Shown piece by piece: positions 8,102 through 14,576 of a DNA stretch of 14,576 nucleotides. The notes under the pieces are model-generated. The model saw only the letters and a list, made by a program, of their open reading frames with translations, did no database searches and had not been told where the DNA came from. The position numbers and the translations under genes were made by a program. Location of the stretch: NCBI GenBank assembly GCA_004151065.3, contig NWUY0300012053.1, forward strand, positions 58,233 to 72,808, in the 5' to 3' direction. The stretch is from Larix sibirica (Eukaryota; Streptophyta; Pinopsida; Pinales; Pinaceae). The stretch's first letter is position 1; each line of letters begins with the position of its first letter.

Positions 8102-8241
8102 TAAAATATCCTCTTTCAAAACTTCAATTAAACATTAATTATCAATTGTATATTTAAAACAATCGAATAAAGTCAATGATTGTGGATAATCTTTAATAGG
8201 GATTAATCACTGCACCTAAGCATCATATTATGACAAAACAC

Positions 8242-8307
8242 ACATCCTCAACACTTGCCACCTACCTTATGAAGAATGACAATACGAAGATACGTGTGTC
8301 TCACATG
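8242..8307 (+). repeat. Diverged repeat, copy 2
   Basis: Partner of 8044-8101, about 200 bp downstream in the same orientation: ACATCCTCA, CCACCTACCTTA, GAAGATACGTGTGTCT. The 140 bp between the copies hold no recognised feature. The pair may be an old local duplication or the eroded ends of a small element. Confidence 0.5.
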
Positions 8308-8454
8308 ATTAATAAAAATTATATTTTTTATATATCAATCTAAATATTTTTAAAAATATATAATTTCGCAAATATTATTATGTCCCCGCAGGGGATAATA
8401 TATGAATCGGTGATCCATATTAATCGCTTCTTCGTACATGCAGAATTTTTTTTA

Positions 8455-9123
8455 CTTAGGATGATATTTGCAAATGAGTAGGTAAGATAGATGGATTACT
8501 ATATACCAAAGAGTAGGGACTTTGACTTGTGGTTGTTTTAGGTGTGATTTTGTTTTCCCATAAGGAAAAGTTAAGCTTAGTGTACTAATCTCATTTGTTT
8601 TCCGTGATTGTCCTTTTAAGGATTCAAATCATATTTTTGTTAATGGACTTGGCCAATGCATTCCTCTAGGGGTAGTAATTGGAAGAACGAAAAAGTTGGA
8701 TAGCATAGGTCACAATAAGGTGTAGCATTAAATCATACATGAAAATTGATCCATTATCAATTAAGATTTCGATAGGGTTCTAGAATGAGATAAAATGTTT
8801 CATTCAATGAACTCCAAGACTTGTTTTCTGGTAGCATTCCTAAGGGAAATTGCTTTATCCCACTTTATGAAGTAGTTGGTAGCAGTCAGGATAAACATAT
8901 GGCTATCACTAGAAGGAGGAGAAATCAGAAGAAGAAAAAATTCCATCCCCCATCTTGTGAAAGGGACTTGCACTTTAATGGGTCTAAGTGGCATGGAAAC
9001 TAAATTCTGCTTTCCATTGAAACATTAGAAAGCATCACGATTTTGGACCAACAAATGAGAATCTTGGTGGAAGGAAGGACAATAATAACCTACATGCAAA
9101 ACTTTTGTTGCAGTGGTCTTATC
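8455..9123 (-). pseudogene. Ty3/gypsy integrase remnant
   Basis: Reading leftward from about 9123, VLHVGYYCPSFHQDSH matches the integrase zinc-binding H-H part, but the CDAC cysteines read RDAF. SMPLRPIKV then leads to the core RWGMEF at about 8952, TATNYFIKW, and LIDNGS at about 8764. In the family the catalytic triad is D, D, E. Here the first D is E (8943-8941), the second D is kept (8758-8756), and the third residue is K (8650-8648). Its spacing of 35 residues from the second D is exactly the D,D(35)E rule. NYYP and ALAKSINKNMI flank the third site. The C-terminal part continues ITPKTTTSQSPYSLVY and ILPTHLQISS to about 8460 and then similarity ends. Several in-frame stops and one or more frameshifts make it dead. 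In life it would insert the element's cDNA into chromosomes. Confidence 0.85.
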
Positions 9124-9424
9124 TAAAAAATGCCCACCAAAAACCACATAATGGCACTATTAAAGTACAAGTTAGGCTTGATCGGGAGAAAGACAACGAG
9201 ACAACACTCCATCAAGGTTTCTACTTTAAAGAACTTGGTCTTGTAGGACTTAGCTTCAGCTACGATTGAGGCATGGGCCTTAGAGATAAATTCATCTAAC
9301 CCTATCCCCCTTATTTTTTTTGTTGGTTTGATGTCTAAGTCATATTCTTGCATACACGTGATCAATTTGGACCATTCACTATGCAACTCGGTTTGGTTCC
9401 AAGCAGTAACCAAGAGGAATGTAG
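9124..9424 (-). pseudogene. Gypsy RNase H-integrase linker remnant
   Basis: Minus frame 9413-9123 (96 codons) contains MQEYDLDIKPTKKIRGIGLD at residues 21-40, matching the block that follows RNase H in plant Ty3/gypsy pol (W-x-x-x-x-QEYD-x-EIKP-x-K-x-V-RGQGL). A frameshift near 9130 moves the reading to the frame that opens the integrase zinc-binding part (GGHFLDKTTATK). The end of RNase H just upstream is eroded: after FRFL at 9425 a stop appears and the frame changes. Confidence 0.75.
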
Positions 9425-9847
9425 TTACAAAAACCTGAACTTTGTGACCTTGGATGTAATGTCAAAATAATTCCAAGGATCTATACAATGAATATCCATG
9501 CTTATAAATATGGGAATAGTCATTTGATGTGTCTTTAAATTTTGGCTCATGAAATAAATTGGCCTAAGGTTTTCTAACTTTTCTTCGTTGTATTTTTTTA
9601 ATAAAATTGCAGAAATGGTCTCCTTTGATGAGTTAGTATATATGACGAAGTCTTTGGATTGGTCAGGTCTAATCAATAGAGGTGCATAATCAATAGCAAG
9701 TTCAATAGACTTGAATGTATGACATGTAGGAGGATCCCATTTAAACTTAACATCCTTATTCATTAGATGGTTTAGAGGCTTGAGAACTTCAGCAAAATCA
9801 GGAATGAAGCATATTAGAAAATTGATCTTCCCAAAGAAATATTGCAT
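9425..9847 (-). pseudogene. Ty3/gypsy RT thumb and RNase H remnant
   Basis: A 140-codon minus frame is the longest intact piece of this element. MQYFFGKINFLICFIPDFAE (1-20) is the hallmark connection of plant gypsy RT, followed by LKPL and DVKFKW (32-37). The RNase H domain starts at IYTNSSKE (69-76), where the first catalytic D of the family (YTDAS) is N72. AILLKK and YFMSQNLKTH follow (the family's block before the second acidic site), but the E-bearing segment is not conserved. RNase H would normally remove the RNA strand during reverse transcription. This copy cannot. The frame opens just after the upstream RT piece, with a frame change near 9848-9880. Confidence 0.85.
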
Positions 9848-10315
9848 ATCCTTATTATTGGTAGGTAAAGGAAACCTTTCGATTGCAATTACCCTTTGAA
9901 ATCAACTTTGACACCCTCATGAGAGACAATGTGACCCAAAATATTCCCTTCAATAGCACCAAAAATGGTTTCCTTAGGATGCCAAATTTGCAACATATAG
10001 GAAGTACCTTCCTGAGGTGATCAAAGGGACTACCTTGTTCTTTGGAGAATACGATAGGGTCATCAAATTAGACAACAATAATCTTAACCATCAATCCTTT
10101 GAAAGAAGTGTCCATAGCACATTGAATGGTACTTCCAACATTAGTCGAATCGAAAGGCATTTTGTTGTGTGCATATGTTCCCCAACTAGTAGTGAAGGTA
10201 CTTAAGTGATGATCAGATGATTTTTAAGGATACCTGGATGTAGCTCAAGAAACCATCCAAGAGGGACATCATTTTGGCACCAAAAACCTATTGAAGGATT
10301 TTTTCAATGGGTGGG
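9848..10315 (-). pseudogene. Ty3/gypsy reverse transcriptase palm, truncated
   Basis: Read leftward from 10314: PPIEKILQ, then MMSLLDGFLSYIQVS (family block LDG-F-SGYNQ, bearing the first catalytic D), then after a frame change WGTYAHNKMPFDSTNVG and AMDTSFKGLMVKIIVV. The YxDD box follows at 10070-10059 as stop-F-D-D, so the two aspartates remain but the Y codon is TAA. FSKEQGSPFDHLRKVL, then GNILGHIVSHEGVKVDFKG in another frame, complete the palm. The 5' part of RT and everything upstream (gag, protease, 5' LTR) are missing: homology stops at 10315, next to an ambiguous base and a TA microsatellite. Confidence 0.85.
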
Positions 10316-10316
10316 N

Positions 10317-10343
<27 letters not shown>
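10317..10343. repeat. (TA)13 microsatellite at the gypsy breakpoint
   Basis: Uninterrupted alternating TA over 27 bases, starting directly after the ambiguous base 10316 and directly where reverse transcriptase similarity is lost. Length may be unreliable because of the ambiguous call. Confidence 0.95.
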
Positions 10344-10347
<4 letters not shown>

Positions 10348-11100
10348 CTCTTAATAATTAGACTCACATTTGTGAGATCGCATTTTGTACTCGCCATCCG
10401 CTAGTGAAAACATAAAGCTTGTCATCAATTATTTGTGTAGACCATGAAATGACACTTAAACATTTAATATGAATCTCCCACCAAAGTTGTGGTAACAACT
10501 AAACTTCACATGGGTCACTATCATTGGAATAAATATGGCATGCTTATAAAGAAAATGCTTTGTTGTTGCCAACTCAAGTAATCACCTCAAATTCAAAATC
10601 AATTTAGAATACTAACGCAAGCTTTTATTTCACGTGAATTTACTTTATAGTAACATGAAAATGCATAGATATTGCATGAGAATATTGGCATTTTCTAATC
10701 ATAACCACACATGTACTTCAACACCGTCTTTGTCAAATCATATCTCTGTCAAAGAGAGAACTATCAATTTCAACAAGAAGAAGAATTGTCAAAACAAAGG
10801 AATTGAGATCTCTCATACTTGGTAGGTGGACGTGCAATATACCAGTCAAGTACAAATACAAATTATGTGTTGTTTATAAGATAGAAAAAATACTCAACTT
10901 ATAATCATAACCCTCATTCATCCATGCTAGGAGTAATACATAATGGTGAGAGATTATTAAAAAATATAATTAAGATATTGAGTGAAAAATAATGTTACAT
11001 TTTTAAAAAATAATTTAATTTTATAACAAGGGTTGTGTGGTAGTTAGTCCTTGGTGCCTAGTTTAGGGATAGTTAAATTACATAATTTCAGGAAAAAACC
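10344..11100. other. Unassigned AT-rich region
   Basis: I looked for a continuation of the gypsy element (upstream RT, protease, gag) on the minus strand and saw none. Small plus frames such as 10634-10825 are Asn/His/Lys-rich and unremarkable. No RNA gene or element boundary was supported. Confidence 0.4.
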
Positions 11101-11194
11101 AATCGAATACCTACCTCCTTAAAGTTGCTAAATAAATATCTCCCTACAATTGAATATCTACCTCCTTGAAGTTGCTAAATAAATACCTCAAAAA
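11101..11194 (+). repeat. 47-bp tandem duplication, two copies
   Basis: Units 11101-11147 and 11148-11194 begin AATCGAATACC and AATTGAATATC and share TACCTCC, then AAGTTGCTAAATAAATA, then a T/C-rich end. Most differences in the first 40 bases are C/T or A/G transitions; the last few bases differ fully. It lies just beyond the 3' end of the LINE, so it is probably host DNA or an older repeat into which the LINE inserted. Confidence 0.85.
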
Positions 11195-11249
11195 ATTGTG
11201 ATAAAATTAATTGAATCTTTTTAAAATTTGTTAAGTTTTTATTAAAAAA

Positions 11250-11494
11250 AGATTTTTTTTCCACATAAAAAAAAATCATATTCTATTCATTCATATTGAA
11301 AATTAGAAAACATCTCTTAGGTGCAAGCTGCACTCTTACCAATACTTCCATACATTCTATATTGTTCCATTGTTTACTTTTCATTTACTACTTCAGATTT
11401 CCCTACATAAGGTCCAATTTCCCAGATTTTGATCATAACAAAATCATCAAAAAAATATTTCAAAAAACTATCATAATAAGAAACTTTGAACAAA
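11250..11494 (-). mobile_element. LINE 3' UTR and possible poly(A) end
   Basis: Downstream of the ORF2 stop (TAA, 11497-11495) the minus strand runs about 230 nt without coding signs, then reaches A-runs at about 11275-11267 and 11260-11253, candidates for the eroded poly(A) tail that ends a LINE. A small stem-loop, GTGCA/TGCAC, lies at 11321-11333. The exact 3' end is not certain because the surrounding DNA is A/T rich, and I could not identify a target-site duplication since the 5' end is outside the window. Confidence 0.45.
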
Positions 11495-12001
11495 TTAACT
11501 TTCAGGCCAAAAGTCCAGATTTGTCCTTTTATTTTCCAGTTGTCCTCCCTTTCTTCTTGTCATTGAGCATTCACTTGTAGAAATAAGAAGACCCTCTTTA
11601 GATAAAGCATCAACAACCTCATTCAGTTCCCTATAAACATGATTACACTTGATACTTGTAAAGGAGTTTGCTATCCATTCCAAGTTTTGGCCAATGCCTA
11701 GAAGTTTCAGGTTCCTAATTCTTTGCTCCTTCCTCATAAATTTAATCCAGATTTCCGAGTTACCTAAAATCTTCAAGATCTTCACTTTTTCCTCTCTAGC
11801 TATTTGCAATAGAGTTCTCAATGCCAATCCTCTAGCTCTACTATTTGATCCTATCCCACCATTTGCTTTAAATTCAATGGTGTCTTGCTCTGAAAGATAG
11901 AGAATACTGCCCAATACACAAAGTCTTTCTGGATCTTCACAAACTCCATCAAAGAAGCCTGTAATTTCCTCCTTATCTACACTGATTTCTTTCATTATCA
12001 T
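11495..12001 (-). pseudogene. LINE ORF2 C-terminal RNase H domain, catalytically dead
   Basis: A 168-codon minus frame. FFDG (16-19) opens a plant RVT_3-type RNase H, as found at the end of many plant LINE ORF2s and in host RNase H-like genes. LGSILYLSE (30-38), ALRTLLQIAREEKV (60-73), ILGNSEIWI (78-86) and HVYRELNEVVDALSKEGL (121-138) follow in the family order. The usual four acidic residues are D, E, D, D. Here D18 and D131 are present, the E position is R57 and the second D is N81. The glycine-rich GNPG stretch after FFDG is also replaced (VCEDPERLC). The domain would degrade RNA in RNA-DNA hybrids; with two ligands of metal lost it should be inactive. The frame continues upstream to about 12190 only with stops and a shift. 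Confidence 0.85.
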
Positions 12002-12197
12002 GACCTTTACATTGCTTTCCTTATCTATAAAGACTGTGTAGGATGCAAATACCTGTGAAATGACATAGAAAGCAGGATATGATCTATCCTAAAAAATGGT
12101 AGCATTTCTAACCTTCCAAATATTCCACATAACAAGAAAAGGGATACATCTTAAAGATTTCAAGTTTCAAATCTCGAACCAGGATTTTAAATTGGTC
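12002..12197 (-). pseudogene. LINE ORF2 linker between zinc knuckle and RNase H
   Basis: In minus frames this interval reads NLKSLRCIPFLVMWNIWKVR followed by NATIF, a stop, DRSYPAFYVISQVFASY and then the RNase H frame. The MWNIWKVRN block matches the Trp-rich W-x-I-W-K-x-RN segment that follows zf-RVT in plant LINEs. In-frame stops lie near 12175 and 12094, and a frame change separates it from the zinc-knuckle frame that ends at 12198. Confidence 0.75.
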
Positions 12198-12542
12198 TCA
12201 ATCAACCTCCCATAAATGATCCAGATGGAGACTTTCCCCCGGTCCAAGCCATATTTGTTTTGAAAAAGGGCAATTCAAAAATAAATGTACAATGTTTTCT
12301 TCATCACACCTACAAAGACAACACCAACTCGGACCACAGAAACTTCGTTTTCTCAAATTGTCCCAAGTCAATACATTCCCTTTCAAAATCAACCACATAA
12401 AAATTATGTTCTTATGGGGAGCACACACTTGCCATAGAATTTTCCACCACCATCTTCCTTGAGGATGTAAACTTTTCCAAAACAATTTATAAGCAAATTT
12501 AACTGCATACAAACCTCCTTCATCATTTCCTGTCCAAACCAA
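12198..12542 (-). pseudogene. LINE ORF2 zf-RVT zinc-binding domain
   Basis: A 114-codon minus frame with VWTGNDEGGLYAVKFAYKLF (2-21), WWWKILWQVCAPHKNIIFMW and LKGNVLTWDNL, the standard approach to the zf-RVT knuckle. The ligands are visible: CCLCRCDEENIVHLFLNCPF gives C-x2-C...H...C, and GP-SW-C before it. The domain lies between RT and RNase H in plant LINEs and is thought to bind nucleic acid. Of all the element's parts this frame is the best preserved. It ends with LWEVD and a stop at 12200-12198. Confidence 0.85.
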
Positions 12543-12926
12543 TGAGTATGGATATTCCTTCAGAATGATAAAACCTTTATTCAGATTTGAAATCCATCTA
12601 TTCCATATTTCTATCCACCTATCCAGAAGTTCCAGGTCTATCGCATATTTCCATTCCTAAACAAAACTACCCCATCTTCCTCTGCCTGCTACATCATTTA
12701 AAAAGTTATAGTCACTATCATTTAGATACTTAATCAACCCTCCTGGTAGGTTCCTTTGGTTTACTACTCCCACTATTTAGTCCTTTCCTATCATGACATC
12801 CCTGCCATTTCCAACATCCCAGGCCAAAAAATCACCTATAACTAGAAAAACTCCCACTATTTCTTTCCAAAACATCGAACCAACCCGGCAGTGCTTTCAT
12901 TGGATCCATGATCCAATCAATTAAGG
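12543..12926 (-). pseudogene. LINE ORF2 region between RT and zinc knuckle
   Basis: The minus frame reads FLAWDVGNGRDVMIGKD, a stop, IVGVVNQRNLPGGLIKYLND, then FV, a stop (12662-12660 region), EWKYAIDLELLDRWIEIWNR and EYPYSLVWTGNDEGG, running directly in frame into the zinc-knuckle piece. W-D-V-G-N-G is the conserved plant LINE motif after RT. Only two internal stops interrupt it; the second is consistent with a CAG to TAG change. Frame 12832-13065 is a frameshifted alternative reading of the RT end and is not a separate gene. Confidence 0.75.
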
Positions 12927-13391
12927 TCATATTTTCAGGTATTTCTTCTTTAAAATTGATTGCCACTTTCCTTCCTTGGAAATGAATTGCCATGCAGATT
13001 TGGTTGCCGGTGCATTTCCAAAACGGTGTAAATCCTTCAATCCCCATCCTCCCTCCTCTTTCCATTTAGAAATTGATGACCATGCATACCAATGAATCCA
13101 TGTCATCAAGTTACTTTTCCATAAAAATCCGAAGAACAATTTCCTCAACTTTTTCAATACTCCTTTTGGTATTTTAGCAATTATAATCCAATACACTGTA
13201 ATTGCATTGAGAGCTAATTGGATAAGCACTATTTTTCCTCCTCTAAAAAGAAACCTGTTACACCAAAAATTAATTCTCCTCTCTACCTTGGAGATCAACC
13301 AAATCCAGTCTTGCTTACTGTAATGGTTCAGTTTAAGATGAAACCCCAAATATTTGAACACATCCCTTAAAGGATATGGTTCCATAGGCAT
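12927..13391 (-). pseudogene. LINE reverse transcriptase, thumb and C-terminal part
   Basis: A 154-codon minus frame. KYLGFHLKLN (14-23) is the GxL-type motif after the catalytic box. WLISKVERRINFWCNRFL and GGKIVLIQLALNAITVYWI follow (family block W-x-x-R-x-LS-x-AGR-x-x-LI-x-SVL-x-x-IP-x-Y). Then come IPKGVLKKLRKLFFGFLW, HWYAWSSI and GGWGLKDL, ending with APATKSAWQFISKEGKWQ. This order is specific to plant LINE ORF2 (L1/RTE-like with RVT_1). The N-terminal part lies in other frames to the right. Confidence 0.88.
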
Positions 13392-14152
13392 AATTGCTTC
13401 AAAAGTCTACAACTGCATTTCCTCTTGTTCATTGTGATAACATGCCGACTTGCCAAAATTAATAAGCATTCATGTTGCTAAGCTAAAATTCCCCAGTATC
13501 TCATTAACAGCTAGGTCCTCCTCTTTAGAATCTCCAAGGAAGAGCAGAGCATCATCCACAAAAAGGTGTGTGTAACATTAACATCTCCAAAAATTAATCT
13601 TGCAATTTTGTTACCACATTTGGCCTCCAATAAAGACCTACTTAGACCATTCATAACCATCAAAAAAAGATACGGTGAAACGAGACATCCATGTTGTAAA
13701 CCTATCGATGGAATAAAAAAGGAGGATGCTGCACCATTTATTAATATTTAGCAAAATTGACAGTAGTTATACAAGACCATATCCAATTTACAACTTGTAA
13801 CGAGAAGCATGTCTGGATAAGAACCAACCTTAAGTACAACCAACATGTTATGTCATAAGCTTTAGACAAATCAATCTTAATAACCTTGGCAGGAATGTTT
13901 TTGCATTTTATAGTATGAAGACAACTCCTGTGTTGTTCCTACAGCTTCATGTATATTCCTGTTAGCTAAAAATCCAAATTGCTCTAGTGATATATGAATA
14001 ACAAGAAAAGGCTTTAGTCTTTTTGCTATTATCTTTGAAATGATTTTGTAAAGAGCATTACAAAGTGAGATCGGACGAAAATCCCCAAAGGATATATGAT
14101 TATCCACTTTAGGAATTGAAACAATAAAAGTAGAGTTAAAATAAGATAGCAT
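13392..14152 (-). pseudogene. LINE reverse transcriptase palm and fingers, frameshifted
   Basis: From 14152 leftward the minus frame reads FNSTFIVSIPKVDN, then FRPISLCNALYKIISKIIAKR (fingers), then EQFGFLANR. A frameshift near 13880 leads to motif A KIDLSKAYD (13878-13852), then VVNWIWSCITTVNFA. Another shift near 13745 leads to INGAASSFF and motif B GLQHGCLVSPYLF, where the family has GLRQGCPLSP. Another near 13565 leads to the catalytic box FVDD at 13562-13551, with both aspartates intact, then ALLFLGDS. Stops follow near 13450 and 13410. This enzyme would copy the element's RNA onto nicked chromosomal DNA. All three catalytic aspartates survive in the DNA, but in three different frames. 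Confidence 0.88.
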
Positions 14153-14576
14153 TCTACCCGTGGTTCTGTATATTCAATAACTCTTAGAAGATTTGTTCCC
14201 AAAAGATTAAAAAATAAGATAGAAATAATTCTAAAGTCCAACCATCTAGACCCGGACTTCTATCTTTTTTGCCTTTCCCCAAAATTGCTTCTAAATCCTC
14301 CAAGGAGACAAGCTCGTAAAAAGTTGTTCATTATCTCCATCCTTAATCCATTTAGGGAATTGTGTACAAGATTGTACTATATCAGGAAGATTGTTCCTTT
14401 TAGACTTAGCATAAATACCCTAAAAATATTTAACTCCTTCTGCTGCCAAACTTTCAAACCCCCTGACAATTTCCCTGTCTCCTTTGTTTAATTCCTAGAT
14501 AGTTTTTGTTCTCTTCCTTTCATTGACAAATTTGTGAAAATATGCATTATTCTCATCTCCTAAATATAACTAGACA
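14153..14576 (-). pseudogene. LINE ORF2, RT N-terminal region, continues off window
   Basis: From the right edge the minus frame reads LYLGDENNAYFHKFVNERK, then ELNKGDREIVRGFESLAAEG, then NNLPDIVQSC and WIKDGDNEQL, the segment joining endonuclease to RT in plant LINEs. TAG stops lie at 14572-14570, 14497-14495 and 14422-14420. The first two stand where the family usually has W. A one-base shift near 14316 moves to LEDLEAILGKGKKDRSPGLD, then GWTLELF, the KDKSPGPDGW block of RT, and another shift near 14155 leads into the next piece. The endonuclease and 5' end are outside the window. Confidence 0.85.

Noticed and set aside
8386-8398. TCCCC-GCA-GGGGA hairpin as a terminator or recombination site
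   Set aside because: Five-bp stem only, no T-run or partner site, and the setting is eukaryotic.
8821-9003. Plus frame opposite the integrase
   Set aside because: It is the antisense shadow of a clear integrase core.
11649-11900. Plus frame opposite the LINE RNase H
   Set aside because: Antisense shadow of the RNase H domain.
12832-13065. Separate minus-strand 77-codon protein
   Set aside because: It is an alternative frame overlapping the end of the RT piece; part of its end reflects the frameshifted LINE reading, not another gene.
8455-14576. The gypsy and LINE genes as one multi-gene system containing two RNase H and two RTs
   Set aside because: Each belongs to a different, well-known retroelement class with its own domain order, separated by about 1 kb of unrelated DNA; both are decayed.

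Overview
The window looks like AT-rich, gene-poor nuclear DNA of a seed plant. The recognisable coding matter is decayed retrotransposon DNA of three plant classes: Ty1/copia, Ty3/gypsy, and a LINE with an RNase H and zf-RVT tail. Together with the advanced decay and the very low density of coding sequence, this suggests a large repeat-rich genome, possibly a gymnosperm; that lineage is an inference. I found no intact host gene, rRNA, classical tRNA, CRISPR array or bacterial feature.

Layout. 1-2100 is unassigned, apart from an 80-bp sequence present twice (888-967, 1466-1545). 2076-2227 holds two inverted repeats. About 2356-3620, minus strand, is the 3' end of a copia-like element: a broken RNase H, a polypurine tract, then an LTR starting at 3045 and running leftward. 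3620-6480 is AT-rich with three local tandem repeats (a 21-bp phased array at 4279-4390, a 60-bp duplication at 4780-4898, a 30-bp duplication at 5236-5295) and a tRNA-like, possibly SINE-derived segment at 6093-6170. At 6471-6482 a purine tract followed by TGTTGG may mark the start of a plus-strand LTR. 7574-7599 is a TA microsatellite, 7741-7815 a second weak SINE-like segment, and 8044-8307 holds a diverged repeat pair.

8455-10315, minus strand, is a Ty3/gypsy pol remnant reading reverse transcriptase, RNase H, integrase from right to left. It is cut at its upstream end exactly where an ambiguous base and a second TA microsatellite (10317-10343) begin. 11101-11194 is a 47-bp tandem duplication. 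About 11250-14576, minus strand, is the largest element: the 3' two thirds of a LINE ORF2 (reverse transcriptase, zf-RVT zinc knuckle, RNase H, 3' UTR), which continues off the right edge of the window.

None of these elements can be autonomous as written. All carry stops and frameshifts, and several catalytic residues are lost: the gypsy integrase E is K, the gypsy RT YxDD box begins with a stop, and LINE RNase H keeps only two of its four acidic residues. Many lesions look like G-to-A or C-to-T transitions, as expected of old, methylated plant repeats. The three coding remnants share the minus strand but are separate insertions, not an operon or system. I saw no convincing undescribed biological system. 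The most interesting unexplained items are the 80-bp repeat pair, the 21-bp phased array, and the ambiguous bases that sit exactly on repeat boundaries.
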